64,000 nucleotides of DNA from the NCBI GenBank assembly GCA_028287035.1, contig JAQBQL010000243.1, positions 1-64,000 on the forward strand, written 5' to 3'. This document shows, piece by piece, positions 26,988 through 36,285 of the stretch; the first letter of the stretch is position 1; each line of letters begins with the position of its first letter. A program made the translations under genes and the position numbers. This DNA is from Labilithrix sp. (lineage in GTDB: Bacteria; Myxococcota; Polyangia; Polyangiales; Polyangiaceae). A model generated the notes under the pieces. It ran no database searches. It was given only the letters and a program-made list of their open reading frames with translations, and was not told where the DNA came from.

Positions 26988-27905
26988 TCAGGCCTGACGT
27001 TCCCGCGCGCGCTCGGCATGCGCCACGATGGCTTCCACGATCTCGCCCCACAGGCGGATCGGGAGCGCATGGCCCATGCCCGCGACGATCTTGAGCTTCG
27101 CTCCGGGGATCGCGGCAGCCGTGGCGCGGCCCGCCTCGAGGCGCACCAGCGGGTCCACGTCGCCGTGGATCACGAGCGTCGGCGCCTTCAGGTGCGCGAG
27201 CCGCTTCGTGCGGTCGCCCGAGCCGAGAATGGCGCGGAACTGACGGGCGGGCCCGCGTGCGTCGACGCCGCGCTCGAACGTGAGGTCGGCGCGGATCGCG
27301 TCCCTCGCCTCGTCGTCGGGGAAGCTGCCGACGCGGAGCACCTTCCACGTCTCGGCGTAGCGGGCCAGCGACTCCTCGCGCGTCCGCGGCGGCGACGCGA
27401 GGAGCACGCGCATGGCCGCGGCGGTCGGGCCGGGCAGTCGCGGATCTCCCGTCGACGACATGATCGACGTGAGCGACGTCACGCGATCGGGAAATTCGAG
27501 GGCCATCTCCTGGGCGATCATCCCGCCCATCGAGACGCCGACCACGTGGGCGCGCGCGATGCCGATCGCGTCGAGCAGGCCCACCGCGTCCTGTGCCATG
27601 TCGCGCAGCTTGTACTCGGACGACACCGCCGTGCCGAAGAGGCGGAGCTTCAACATCTCCATCGGGCGCACCCGGCCGCCGCCCTCGAGGCGCGTGGAGC
27701 GGCCGACGTCGCGGTTGTCGAAGCGGATCACGCGGAAGCCGCGCTCGGCGATCATCGTGCAGAACTCGTCGTCCCACTGGATCATCTGGGCGCCGAGGCC
27801 CATGACGAGGAGGAGGGGGTCGGCGTCGGCATCGCCGAACGAGTCCCAGCACAGCTCGATTCCGTTCGCCTTCGCGAGCGCAGGCTCGGTGTGATTCACC
27901 GTCAT
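26988..27905 (-). CDS. alpha/beta hydrolase
   Basis: The 305-residue cytoplasmic hydrolase has the nucleophile elbow GVSMGG (Ser125), an oxyanion-side LLLVMGLG turn, Asp in HGDVDPLV and His in GMGHALP. The NRDVGRS block is typical of this group, which includes esterases and aclacinomycin methylesterase-like enzymes. The substrate is unknown. It sits between moaE and moaD and follows moaD by six bases, so it is probably read from the moaB-moaD unit. Confidence 0.9.
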   Translation of the reverse strand: MTVNHTEPALAKANGIELCWDSFGDADADPLLLVMGLGAQMIQWDDEFCTMIAERGFRVIRFDNRDVGRSTRLEGGGRVRPMEMLKLRLFGTAVSSEYKLRDMAQDAVGLLDAIGIARAHVVGVSMGGMIAQEMALEFPDRVTSLTSIMSSTGDPRLPGPTAAAMRVLLASPPRTREESLARYAETWKVLRVGSFPDDEARDAIRADLTFERGVDARGPARQFRAILGSGDRTKRLAHLKAPTLVIHGDVDPLVRLEAGRATAAAIPGAKLKIVAGMGHALPIRLWGEIVEAIVAHAERARERQA

Positions 27906-27911
27906 GTTCCC

Positions 27912-28160
27912 CTAGCCTCCGGCGACCGGAGGGATGAGCGCGATCGTGTCGCCGTCGGCAAGGGGCTCGGCCCCGCCCGCGAACTCCTCGTTCCGTGCAA
28001 ACCGCACGTGACCGAGGCGGCCGTGCAGCGGCTCGTGCAGCGTGCCGAGGTGCTCGCCGAGCGCGGCGATGGTGCGGACCGACTCCGGCAGGACCAGCCG
28101 CTCCTCGCCCGTGCCCACCAGATCGCGGACCGCCGCGAAGTACAGCACCGTCACGTTCAC
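27912..28160 (-). CDS. moaD: molybdopterin synthase small subunit MoaD
   Basis: This 82-residue ubiquitin-like sulfur carrier ends in the required Gly-Gly (PPVAGG), which becomes the thiocarboxylate that supplies sulfur to molybdopterin. The start overlaps the moaB stop by four bases. Confidence 0.94.
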   Translation of the reverse strand: MNVTVLYFAAVRDLVGTGEERLVLPESVRTIAALGEHLGTLHEPLHGRLGHVRFARNEEFAGGAEPLADGDTIALIPPVAGG

Positions 28161-28666
28161 GGCTCGACCTTCGCCACGTGGGTGGCGTGCGTGTGACCGG
28201 TGCGCCCGTGCAGCAGATCGACCGCGTGCTCGAGGATGGGCGCGATGAGCTCGCGCGCGCCGAGACGCACCGCCTTCTCGCTGCCGGGGAGCGAGAACAC
28301 GAGGCGCGTGCCGATGGTGCCGGCGGTGGCGCGGGACAGGATCGAGCGCGGCCCGATCTGGTCCCAGGACAGCCGGCGGAACGCCTCGCCGAAGCCATCG
28401 AGCCGCTTGTCGAACAGCTTCTCGAGCGCCTCGTACGTGACGTCGCGAGGGGCGATGCCGGTGCCGCCGGTCATCACCACCACGTCGGCCTCGTCGTTTC
28501 GCATGACGTCGCGCACGAGGCCGAGGATCGCCTCCGGGTCGTCGGCGACGAGCACGTGGCGGACGAGATCGCAGGCTGCCAGCTCCTCGGCGAGGGCACG
28601 GCCCGACGTGTCGTCGTCGGCGGTGCGGGTGTCGCTGATCGTGACCGTGAGGACGCGCGGGCGCAT
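28157..28666 (-). CDS. moaB: molybdenum cofactor biosynthesis protein MoaB/MogA family
   Basis: The 169-residue protein has the molybdopterin-binding fold: TVTISDTRTADDDTSG at the N-terminus, VVVMTGGTGIAPRD in the middle, and the FSLPGSEKAV block late. This family adenylates molybdopterin or binds its precursor. It starts 11 bases after the MutS-like gene on the same strand and overlaps moaD by four bases, so it may lie in one run with both. Confidence 0.93.
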   Translation of the reverse strand: MRPRVLTVTISDTRTADDDTSGRALAEELAACDLVRHVLVADDPEAILGLVRDVMRNDEADVVVMTGGTGIAPRDVTYEALEKLFDKRLDGFGEAFRRLSWDQIGPRSILSRATAGTIGTRLVFSLPGSEKAVRLGARELIAPILEHAVDLLHGRTGHTHATHVAKVEP

Positions 28667-28677
28667 GACCGCGGAGC

Positions 28678-30543
28678 CTAGCTCTCCATCACGTCGAGCC
28701 CCACCATCTTCATGAGGCGGAGCGCGTTGGAGCTCTGCACGATCCCCTGCCGCAGCTGGTAGTCGAACGTCATCGTCTCGTTCTCGACCTGCTCCTCGAA
28801 GTGCACGTTCTTCACCGCCGTGGGCATCTCGTCCTCGAGGTCGCCGAGCCCGAGATCGTGCGTCGAGACGGCGCCCATCGCCTCCTGCGCGAGCAGCTCG
28901 CGGAGGATGGCGCGCGCACCGATGAGCCGTTCACGGGTGTTCGTGCCGTGCAGGATCTCGTCGAGGAGGAAGAGGACGGTGCCCTGCTCGCCCCCCGCGG
29001 CGCGCGCCTTGCGGGCGAGATCGAGGACGAGCTTCAGCTTCTTCAGCTCGGCGTAGAAGCGGCTCGTTCCCTCGTCGAGGGAGTCGGACACGCGCATGCT
29101 GGTGGCGACGACGAGGCGCCCGATCGTGAGCGAGGTCGCGCACACCGGAGCGCCGGCGTTGGCGAGCACCGCGTTGATGCCGACCGCGCGAAGGAGCGTG
29201 CTCTTGCCCGACATGTTCGAGCCGGTGATGACGAGCGCATGGCCGGGGCCGGCGATCGTGACGTCGTTCGAGACGCGCTTGCCGGCGTGGATGAGCGGAT
29301 GCCCGAGGTGCTCGGCCGTGAAGGTCGCCCGCGCGTCGATCACCGGGAACACGTGGTCGGGACGCTCGAACGCGAAGCCGGCCAGCGAAGCGAGCGCCTC
29401 GAGCTCGGCGAGCGCGCGGAACCACCCGAACGCGACGCGACCGGCGCGGCCACGCCAGGCATCGAGGGCGAGCGCGCACCAGAGATCCCACATCAGGATG
29501 GGGCCGATGAAGAAGCGGAAGATCTCGTTGTTCCGCGCGTCGAGGAAGCCGACGATGTTGGAGAGGGAGCTCATCTCCTTCGTGGCCGACGTTCCGCTCT
29601 CGCGGAGCCGCGCCTGGAGCGCGATCAACATCGGCGCCTCGAACGCCTCCCGCTCGAGGATCGCCAGCATGCCTGCGTAGCGCGACAGCGCGCTCTCCTT
29701 CGACGAGGCCGCCTCCAGCACGGGCGCGAGCTTGCCGCGCAGCATGCCGAGCACCACGAGGCACAGCACGAACGGCACCGCGAAGGCGTAGCGCGGGAGG
29801 AGCCCGACCGACCCCGCGACCGCGGTGCCGATCGCGAGCACCGGCATGATGACGCCGGGGATCCGCAGCGAGCCAGGGAGCTGCCCGGCGGCGCCGCCCT
29901 GCTGGCCGGCCCACATCACGAAGGGTCGCGGGTCGGGCTTCCCGTCATCGAGGAGGCTGCCGACGACCGAGAGCTCCTCGCGAACCGTGACGCGCGCGGC
30001 GAGATCCTTCACCGCCTCCTGGCGCGCGCGGACCGACTCGGCGAAATCGCCGGCGACCGGCTCGCCGGAGAGCCAGCGCGCCAGCACCTCCTCGCCGAAG
30101 CGCGTGGACGTGGCGTCGACCAGCTGGAAGAGCGAGGCGCGCCCGAAGACGTCGAGGTCGCCGGCGTAGGGATGGGTCTCGACCGCCCAGCGCTCGCCGG
30201 TCGACGGAAAGTCGCGCCACTTGCCAGCCATGCGATCGAGGGCGCGCTCGTGGAAGCGCATCGCGGCGAGGCGGCGCTCCTTGTGCGCGAAGACCTTCGC
30301 ATGGACGACGACCAGCACGGCGAAGAGCAGCACGAGCGCGACCACGCCGAACCAGGTCACGGACGGTAGGTGTGCGAACACGATCGCGACGAGGAGCACG
30401 AGGGCTCCGCCGAACACGAGCAGGCGTGCGGTGGCGATGGCGTTGGCCCGCGCCTCGAGGCCGGCGACGACCTCTTTTCGTGCGGCGAGCGCGGCTTCGT
30501 GGGTCTCTCGCGGGCTCATCACGCTGGTCGCCATCGATACCAC
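28678..30543 (-). CDS. membrane-anchored MutS-family ATPase
   Basis: The 621-residue protein ends in a MutS-type ABC ATPase: Walker A GSNMSGKST at 441-449, Walker B VLFLLDEI at 523-530, and the STHD switch at 560-563. Upstream, a MutS core-like helical part spans about 115-430. Four hydrophobic segments lie at about 41-58, 62-82, 229-247 and 252-269, so it is probably a membrane protein. The mismatch-recognition domain I of true MutS is absent. Such proteins are often labelled mismatch repair but are unlikely to do that at a membrane. Starts at residues 4 and 9 are also possible. Confidence 0.85.
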   Translation of the reverse strand: MVSMATSVMSPRETHEAALAARKEVVAGLEARANAIATARLLVFGGALVLLVAIVFAHLPSVTWFGVVALVLLFAVLVVVHAKVFAHKERRLAAMRFHERALDRMAGKWRDFPSTGERWAVETHPYAGDLDVFGRASLFQLVDATSTRFGEEVLARWLSGEPVAGDFAESVRARQEAVKDLAARVTVREELSVVGSLLDDGKPDPRPFVMWAGQQGGAAGQLPGSLRIPGVIMPVLAIGTAVAGSVGLLPRYAFAVPFVLCLVVLGMLRGKLAPVLEAASSKESALSRYAGMLAILEREAFEAPMLIALQARLRESGTSATKEMSSLSNIVGFLDARNNEIFRFFIGPILMWDLWCALALDAWRGRAGRVAFGWFRALAELEALASLAGFAFERPDHVFPVIDARATFTAEHLGHPLIHAGKRVSNDVTIAGPGHALVITGSNMSGKSTLLRAVGINAVLANAGAPVCATSLTIGRLVVATSMRVSDSLDEGTSRFYAELKKLKLVLDLARKARAAGGEQGTVLFLLDEILHGTNTRERLIGARAILRELLAQEAMGAVSTHDLGLGDLEDEMPTAVKNVHFEEQVENETMTFDYQLRQGIVQSSNALRLMKMVGLDVMES

Positions 30544-30575
30544 GGGCCTGGCGCCTCCGCTCCACTTCGCGCACC

Positions 30576-31469
30576 ATGGCGGCCATCGAACCTGCCCGTC
30601 ACAGCACCGCTGCGCCTCGCTCCGCGATCCGCGCTGGCGGCTCTTCGCGGGAGCTCCTCACGATCGTCGTGCTCGCTCTGTGCGGCTGCTCCTCCAGCCC
30701 CTCGGCCGCAGGCGGCGGCGGCGGGCGCGAGGCGGGCGCAGCCGCGAGCGCGAGCGCGGCACCGGCGTGGGAAGCCCCCACGCGTGAGGGGTGCGCCCGC
30801 ACCGGCGAGCTCGATGCGATCGAGAGCGATCCCTCGTGCGTGGTCACGCGCGCCGACGACAGCGTGACGCGCGAGTCGATGAAGGACGTGGCGCTCACGC
30901 TGGCGCCCGACCGGCCCGCGATCGTGGCGGGCGCGACGATGCTGCTCCGGCTCACCCTCGTGAACCGCGGCAAGACGGACGCGGACCTCGTGCTCGTGGC
31001 GCAACCCTGGTCGGCCACGTCGAAGCCCGACTGGACCCGGCTGGCGGGCGTGCCCGAGCTCCGTCCGGGCGCGAGCGACGGCTACCGCCTGCTCATGCCG
31101 GTGCGGACGATGGACGGTCACGACCGCGGCGTCGATGGGCTGCCGACCACGCCTCAGACCACGTCGTCGGCGGCTCGCCTGCTGCGCGTCCGCCTGAAGC
31201 CAGGCGGGAAGCTCACGCATGCGTTCCCGTGGTGGGCGCTGCGCATCCCGCCGCCGATGCCCATCTACTACGACGATGCGGGTCACCGGTTCGTCCCGAA
31301 GACGGCCCCGGTGCCGCTTCCGCCTGGCGAGTACAACGTCGCCGTCGACCTGCCGCTCCTCGGGGTGTCGCCCGCCGAGTCCGCCGCGACAGCGCGGGTC
31401 GTGGTCGAGAAGGTCGAGAAGACCGACGGGGCGGCGGCGCTCCCGCCCATGGTCGATCCGCCCTTCTGA
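30576..31469 (+). CDS. hypothetical lipoprotein
   Basis: The product is a lipoprotein of about 297 residues (leader LLTIVVLALCGC) with a Gly/Ala/Ser linker. A mainly beta domain (residues about 95-290) follows, with alternating LRLTLVNRGK and LKPGGKLTHAF strands like an immunoglobulin-type fold. No catalytic motif is seen. The ATG at 30576 was chosen to open the leader. The upstream frame overlaps the divergent MutS-like gene. Confidence 0.7.
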   Translation: MAAIEPARHSTAAPRSAIRAGGSSRELLTIVVLALCGCSSSPSAAGGGGGREAGAAASASAAPAWEAPTREGCARTGELDAIESDPSCVVTRADDSVTRESMKDVALTLAPDRPAIVAGATMLLRLTLVNRGKTDADLVLVAQPWSATSKPDWTRLAGVPELRPGASDGYRLLMPVRTMDGHDRGVDGLPTTPQTTSSAARLLRVRLKPGGKLTHAFPWWALRIPPPMPIYYDDAGHRFVPKTAPVPLPPGEYNVAVDLPLLGVSPAESAATARVVVEKVEKTDGAAALPPMVDPPF

Positions 31470-31474
31470 GCGCG

Positions 31475-31801
31475 TCAGGCCGCGCGCGTGGAGCGCATCG
31501 CGATGACCCGGGCGCCCCGCGCCGGAGCGATGCTGCGCGTCTCGGCCTTCGCCTTTGCAGCATCGAGCTTCGCCTGCGCCGTCGCCGCCGCGGCGAGGGC
31601 GAGGCCGCTGAAGGACAGCGAGGCGATCTCGCCGCGCCGGACGACGAGCCCGTCACGCGCGAGGCCGGAGAGCGCAGAGGCGACCGCGTGCTCGTCCTCC
31701 CGGACGTGCCGGACGAGATCGGCGACGGTGACGGTGGAGGACGCCTTCTGGGCGCGGGACAGACGGAAGAGGGCGCGGAGCACGACGATCTCGGTCTTCA
31801 T
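31475..31801 (-). CDS. small winged-helix regulator candidate
   Basis: The protein of about 108 residues begins MKTEIVVLRALFRLSRAQ. A likely winged-helix core follows (TVADLVRHVREDEHAVASALSGLARDGLVVRRGE) and then an Ala/Lys-rich helix. The helix-turn-helix layout is inferred from the pattern only. The start at 31801 is preferred. ATG 31810 and TTG 31837 are in frame, but the TTG would place a perfect palindrome (31813-31828) inside the gene. That palindrome just upstream suggests self-regulation. Confidence 0.6.
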   Translation of the reverse strand: MKTEIVVLRALFRLSRAQKASSTVTVADLVRHVREDEHAVASALSGLARDGLVVRRGEIASLSFSGLALAAAATAQAKLDAAKAKAETRSIAPARGARVIAMRSTRAA

Positions 31802-31812
31802 GGGGGCCATTA

Positions 31813-31828
31813 TGTTCAGCACTGAACA
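31813..31828. promoter_or_regulatory. palindromic operator-like site upstream of the winged-helix gene
   Basis: TGTTCAG and CTGAACA are exact reverse complements around CA. The site lies 12 bases before the start at 31801. An 11-base piece of it (CTGTTCAGTGC) recurs in reverse orientation near 31896. Confidence 0.6.
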
Positions 31829-31884
31829 GACGTCCAACTAAGCGGCGTCGATTTTTCGCGCGTCCCGGAGATCATGCCGGGATC

Positions 31885-31902
31885 TGTACAGTTAGCTGTT
31901 CA
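31885..31902. promoter_or_regulatory. second, imperfect inverted repeat in the same intergenic region
   Basis: TGTACAG and CTGTTCA with four bases between match at six of seven positions. The site overlaps the stop codon of the prolyl oligopeptidase gene and shares the TGTTCAG half-site with 31813-31828. Confidence 0.45.
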
Positions 31903-33976
31903 GTGCCGGCAGCAGCGGCACTCCGAGCTCGTGGAGGAGGAAGGACAGCTCGTCGGTGACCTCGTCGGCGACCTTCGATACCGGCTTTCCGGCGCCGTGC
32001 CCGGCCTTCGTCTCGACGCGCAGGAGGACGGGCCGGTCCGCCGCGGCCTGCGCGTCCTGGAGCGCCGCGGCCATCTTCCGGGCGTGCATCGGGTCGACGC
32101 GCGAGTCGCTCTCCGCCGTGGCGAGGAGGGTCGCCGGGTAGCGCACCCCGGCGGTCACGCGATGGTACGGCGAGTACGCGCGGAGCCAGGTGAAGTCGGG
32201 CTCCCGGTCGGGATCCCCGTACTCCGGGATCCAGAGCTTCGCGATCCGGAACAGGTGGTAGCGCAGCATGTCGGTCAGCGGCACGAGCGAGAGCGCAGCG
32301 CGGAACAGATCGGGCCGCTGCGTGAGCGCCGCGGCGACGAGGAGGCCGCCGTTCGAGCCGCCGATGATCGCGAGCCGGTCCTTGCTGGCGAGGCCTTCCG
32401 CGACGAGCGACTCGGCGCACGCGATGAAGTCGTCGAAGGTGTTCTGCTTGCGCGCGAGCATCCCGCCCTCGTGCCATTGCTCGCCGAGCTCGCCGCCGCC
32501 GCGGAGCACCGCGGTCACCCAGATGCACCCGTGACGAACGCTGGCGAGCGCGCGCGCGCTGAACGCCGGGGTCATGCTCACGTTGAAGCCGCCGTACCCG
32601 TAGAGCGCCGCGGCGCTGGTCCCGTCGCGCGGGGTCCCCTTCTTCGCGATGACGAACATGGGAATCCGCGTCCCGTCCTTCGACGTCGCGTAGCGGCGCT
32701 CGACCTCGATGTCCTCGGCGGCGAAGGTGGCGCGCACCCGCGACCAGGCGGTCAGGGGGCCGCCGGTCGCGAGGTCGAGGCGCCACACCTCGTTCGGCAC
32801 CACGAAGGAGGTGAACGAGACGAACAGCTCGTCGCCGTCCCACGCGCCGCTCACGCCGGCCGAGCCGATGCCGGGCAGCACCACCTCGCCGCGCGGCGAC
32901 CCGTCGAGCCCGAAGCGCAGCACCCGCGAGGAGGCGTCGTGGAGGTACGTCGTGACGATCTCGCCGGCGAGCACGATGGCGCTCTCGAGCACGTCCTCGC
33001 CCTCCGGGACGAGGAGCTTCCACGCGCCGCGCTCGGGCCGCGCGAAGTCGACCGCGTGGAGCGCGTAGCGCGGCGCACCGCTGTTCGTGTGGAGGTAGAG
33101 CCGGTCGTTCCGGGGGATCGGCTCGAACAGGGCCGCCTCGCCGACGGCGACCGGCACCCAACCGTCGCCCGACGCGGCCTCGTGCGCGGCGAGGTCCTTC
33201 AACCAGACCTCGCTCCGGTCCCACCCCATGTGGATCTGCACGACGAGCCAGCGGCCGTCCGGGGACGTCATCACCGCCGGCATGTCGGTCTTGTCGCGGC
33301 CCTCGCCGAACACCAGCACGTCACGGGCGGGATCGTCGCCGAGCACGTGGAGGTAGATACGCGAGCCGTACTTCTCGTCGCCCTCGGGCACCGTGCCGGG
33401 CGCCGGGTAGCGCGAGTAGAAGAAGCGGTCGCCGCTCGGAAGCCACGCGACGGACGCGTACCTGGCGTACGGGATGCGGTCGGGCAGCTCCTCGCCGGTC
33501 GCCACGTCGCGCACGAAGAGGGTGCTCTCCTCGCTGCCCGACTCGCTCCGTCCCCAGGCGACGCGCGCGCCGTCGCGCGACGGGTACCACCAGTCGATGG
33601 CCGTGGTGCCGTCCTCGGAGAGCGCGCTGCCGTCGAGCAGCACGCGGTCCTCGCCGTTCGCGCCGTCGCGCACGTAGATGACCGGTTGGTTCTGCGTGCC
33701 CTCGCGGCGCGTCGTGAAGTAGCGGCGGACGCCCTCCTTCGTGGTGCGGATGCTCGGCGCGCTCACGTAGCCGATCTGGAGGAGCGTCCTGACCTCCCGC
33801 TCGAGCGCGTCGCGTCCGGCGACCGCGTCGAGGCGCTCGCGCGTGTGGGCGTTCTGCGCCGCGGTCCACGCGCGGACCTCCTCGCTCTCTCCGTCCTCGA
33901 GCCAGCGATACGGGTCGGGAACGGGGGTGCCGTGGAGGGTCTCGACGAGGTCGAGCTTCTTCGTCGTGGGGCGCAT
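31892..33976 (-). CDS. prolyl oligopeptidase family serine peptidase (S9A)
   Basis: The 694-residue enzyme cleaves after proline in short peptides. The N-terminus has the family signature HGTPVPDPYRWLED. A seven-bladed propeller region follows, and the catalytic domain has GGSNGG with Ser541. The acid lies in the SRVDPMHA block and His in KAGHGAGKP. No signal peptide is visible, so it should be cytoplasmic. The ATG at 33976 matches the family N-terminus and has a TATCCT box 12 bases before it. It diverges from surE, 46 bases apart. Confidence 0.94.
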   Translation of the reverse strand: MRPTTKKLDLVETLHGTPVPDPYRWLEDGESEEVRAWTAAQNAHTRERLDAVAGRDALEREVRTLLQIGYVSAPSIRTTKEGVRRYFTTRREGTQNQPVIYVRDGANGEDRVLLDGSALSEDGTTAIDWWYPSRDGARVAWGRSESGSEESTLFVRDVATGEELPDRIPYARYASVAWLPSGDRFFYSRYPAPGTVPEGDEKYGSRIYLHVLGDDPARDVLVFGEGRDKTDMPAVMTSPDGRWLVVQIHMGWDRSEVWLKDLAAHEAASGDGWVPVAVGEAALFEPIPRNDRLYLHTNSGAPRYALHAVDFARPERGAWKLLVPEGEDVLESAIVLAGEIVTTYLHDASSRVLRFGLDGSPRGEVVLPGIGSAGVSGAWDGDELFVSFTSFVVPNEVWRLDLATGGPLTAWSRVRATFAAEDIEVERRYATSKDGTRIPMFVIAKKGTPRDGTSAAALYGYGGFNVSMTPAFSARALASVRHGCIWVTAVLRGGGELGEQWHEGGMLARKQNTFDDFIACAESLVAEGLASKDRLAIIGGSNGGLLVAAALTQRPDLFRAALSLVPLTDMLRYHLFRIAKLWIPEYGDPDREPDFTWLRAYSPYHRVTAGVRYPATLLATAESDSRVDPMHARKMAAALQDAQAAADRPVLLRVETKAGHGAGKPVSKVADEVTDELSFLLHELGVPLLPALNS

Positions 33977-34022
33977 GGGACGTCGCCCAGGATAGGCGCG
34001 TGGTAAGGTCCCCGCACCTGCG

Positions 34023-34811
34023 ATGAGGCCCCTCGTTCTCGTCTCCAACGACGATGGTTACTCGAGCCCCGGCATCCGCGCGCTCCGCGGCGCCCTCGCC
34101 GAATGGGCGGACGTCGTCGTGTTCGCCCCCGAGACCGAGCAGAGCGCCACGAGCCATTCGCTGAGCCTCCACCGTCCGCTGCGCGTCCGCACCGTCGAGC
34201 CCGGCATCTTCGCGGTCGACGGCACGCCCGCCGACAGCGTCTACGTCGCGCTCCACGCGGGCACCCGTTACCTGCCGCGGTGGCCAGACCTCGTGTGCTC
34301 CGGGATCAACCGCGGCATGAACCTCGGGCAGGACGCGTTCTACTCGGGCACCGTCGCGGCGGCGCGCGAGGGCGCCCTGCGCGGCGTTCCGGCGATCGCG
34401 ATGAGCGCCGCGGTCGACGCCGACCTCGCGCGCGTCGGCGAGCTCGCCAGCAAGCTCGCGCGCCGCCTTCACGACGCGACGCAGGGCGCGGCGGGCGCGG
34501 GCCCTCGTCCCGGCCTGTCGCTCGTGCGCTCGACGCCGCTCCTCAACGTGAACGTGCCGCGCGACTGGAACGGACAGATCAAGAAGGTCCGCCTCGGCAT
34601 GCGCGTCTACGACGAGGTCATCGACTTCCGCTCCGACCCGCGCGGCCGCGAGTACCTGTGGATCGGCGGCCCTGGCGTCAGCCACGCGCGCGATCCGGGC
34701 ACCGACACGGACGCGTTCGACGACGGCTTCGCGTCGGTCACGCCGCTGCTGCTCGATCTCACGGCCGGAGACGACCGCGGCGTCACCGACCGCGTCCTCC
34801 GCGACGACTGA
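34023..34811 (+). CDS. surE: 5'/3'-nucleotidase SurE
   Basis: SurE removes phosphate from nucleoside monophosphates and is linked to stationary-phase survival. The 262-residue protein begins LVLVSNDDGYSSPGI, with the metal-binding Asp pair. SATSHSLSL, the VDGTPADSV block and SGINRGMNLGQDAFYSGTV complete the active site. A TAAGGT box lies 13 bases upstream. Confidence 0.95.
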   Translation: MRPLVLVSNDDGYSSPGIRALRGALAEWADVVVFAPETEQSATSHSLSLHRPLRVRTVEPGIFAVDGTPADSVYVALHAGTRYLPRWPDLVCSGINRGMNLGQDAFYSGTVAAAREGALRGVPAIAMSAAVDADLARVGELASKLARRLHDATQGAAGAGPRPGLSLVRSTPLLNVNVPRDWNGQIKKVRLGMRVYDEVIDFRSDPRGREYLWIGGPGVSHARDPGTDTDAFDDGFASVTPLLLDLTAGDDRGVTDRVLRDD

Positions 34812-34882
34812 TCGGCGCAGCGCGCCCCCCGCGCCCCTCGGAGGGCGGCGGAGGGCGGCTCACGCGCTCACGCGCTCCGGAT

Positions 34883-36187
34883 TCAGGGCGCGGGGGTCAC
34901 CGCCAGGCCGCGGTACTGCGAGCCGGCAGCGGCGGTCCCCAGCACGGCGGCAGTCGGGTTCGTGTTCACGCCGTCGTCGATGATGCGGACGATCCTGGCG
35001 AGCGTCTCGCCGGTGACCCCGAGGAGGACCACGTTCGTGCCGATGACCTTCGCGGTCAGGAACACCGGGGCGCTGGTGAGGCCCGTCTTGAACGTCGCCG
35101 CGAGCGTCCAGGTGCCGGCGGCGAACGTCCACTTCTGCACGCCGCCCGCCCCGCCGAGCCCGTTCGTGTCGGCGACGTAGAGCGTGTCGAGGCCGGGGGT
35201 GCCGTCGAGGTCGAGCATGACGAACCCGTGCGGCAGGCTACCGGCAACGGCCACTCCGGGAAGCTGCGTGCCGGTCTGCCCGGCGGTGGTGGGGAGACCG
35301 GTGCCGATCGCGAAGAGGTGCAGGTCCGCGCCCGACTGGCTGCTCGCGAAGAGCTGGTCGCCGAAGATGCCCGCGCTGCGCAGGTTGGTCGGCGGGCCGC
35401 CGAAGATCTGCGTCGCGGTCGTTCCTCCGAACGCGGCCGTCCACACGCCGCCCGTGACGCCGAGCATGCCGCCCTCGCCCGCGACCCAGAACGTCGTGCC
35501 GTCGGTGCTCGCCACCGAGCGCGGCGCGCCGGTGTCGAACGCGCCGGTCAGCACCGTCGACGTGTCGATCGTGCTGTCCTTCGCGACGCGTGCGACGACG
35601 CGGGGGACGAGCGCGGACGTGCTCGTGTTGATGGTCGCGACGCCGGGCGCCGCCCCGTAGCCGGCGAGCACGAGGAAGTTCCCGTCGACCGAGCGAGCGA
35701 GGCCGCCCTCGGTGGTGCCGGTGCCGCGCAGGGTGAACGCGTTCTGCGCGCCCGCGGGCGCGATGGGAAGCGCCGTGGTCTTCGTGATCGCGCCGCTGCT
35801 CAGGGTGTGGTTCTCGAGGAACACCGCGGTCGAGGCGCTGGTGAGCGCGCCGCCGCCGGCCGTGCCGACGCGGACCACCGTGACGGTCCCGGCATCGTCC
35901 AGGTACGCCGGGCCGCTCGCGTCGGCCGCCGCGTCCTTGCCGGCGTCGACGCCGCTGTCGCTCTTGCCCGCGTCGCCCGCGTCCTTCTTGCCGGCGTCCT
36001 GGCCGGGGCTCTCCGCGTCCTCGTCGGGGAGCGACACGTCGGGACGGCTCGCGTCCTTCGCGCCGGTGCTCGCGTCGACGTCCGTATCGTCGCCGGGCGT
36101 CGCGTCGTCGGCGCACGCGTAGAGACCGGAGACGAGCGCACCGGCGACCATTGAACCGAGGAGGAACCTGCCGAGCGAGTGCTTCAT
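34883..36187 (-). CDS. hypothetical lipoprotein with Asp/Ala/Gly-rich linker
   Basis: This 434-residue lipoprotein (leader ending GLYAC, Cys25) has a long linker of DAG and KDA type repeats up to about residue 100. It is followed by a beta-rich domain with repeated Gly/Thr/Val strands that could form a propeller (for example DLDGTPGLDTLYVADTNGL). No enzyme motif is recognised. The start at 36187 opens the leader. TATGGT lies eight bases before it. Confidence 0.72.
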   Translation of the reverse strand: MKHSLGRFLLGSMVAGALVSGLYACADDATPGDDTDVDASTGAKDASRPDVSLPDEDAESPGQDAGKKDAGDAGKSDSGVDAGKDAAADASGPAYLDDAGTVTVVRVGTAGGGALTSASTAVFLENHTLSSGAITKTTALPIAPAGAQNAFTLRGTGTTEGGLARSVDGNFLVLAGYGAAPGVATINTSTSALVPRVVARVAKDSTIDTSTVLTGAFDTGAPRSVASTDGTTFWVAGEGGMLGVTGGVWTAAFGGTTATQIFGGPPTNLRSAGIFGDQLFASSQSGADLHLFAIGTGLPTTAGQTGTQLPGVAVAGSLPHGFVMLDLDGTPGLDTLYVADTNGLGGAGGVQKWTFAAGTWTLAATFKTGLTSAPVFLTAKVIGTNVVLLGVTGETLARIVRIIDDGVNTNPTAAVLGTAAAGSQYRGLAVTPAP

Positions 36188-36247
36188 GGCGGCGGACCAT
36201 AGCACTCGATAGGTGACGATCGTGTGACGTGCCGCGGCGCCGCGTGC

Positions 36248-36276
36248 TTGGCGCAGCGCGTCCGATCGGTTAGACC
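36248..36276 (+). promoter_or_regulatory. promoter of apt
   Basis: TTGGCG (36248-36253) and TAGACC (36271-36276) are separated by exactly 17 bases. The apt ATG follows after nine bases, leaving almost no leader. Confidence 0.5.
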
Positions 36277-36285
36277 CGCGCCCCG

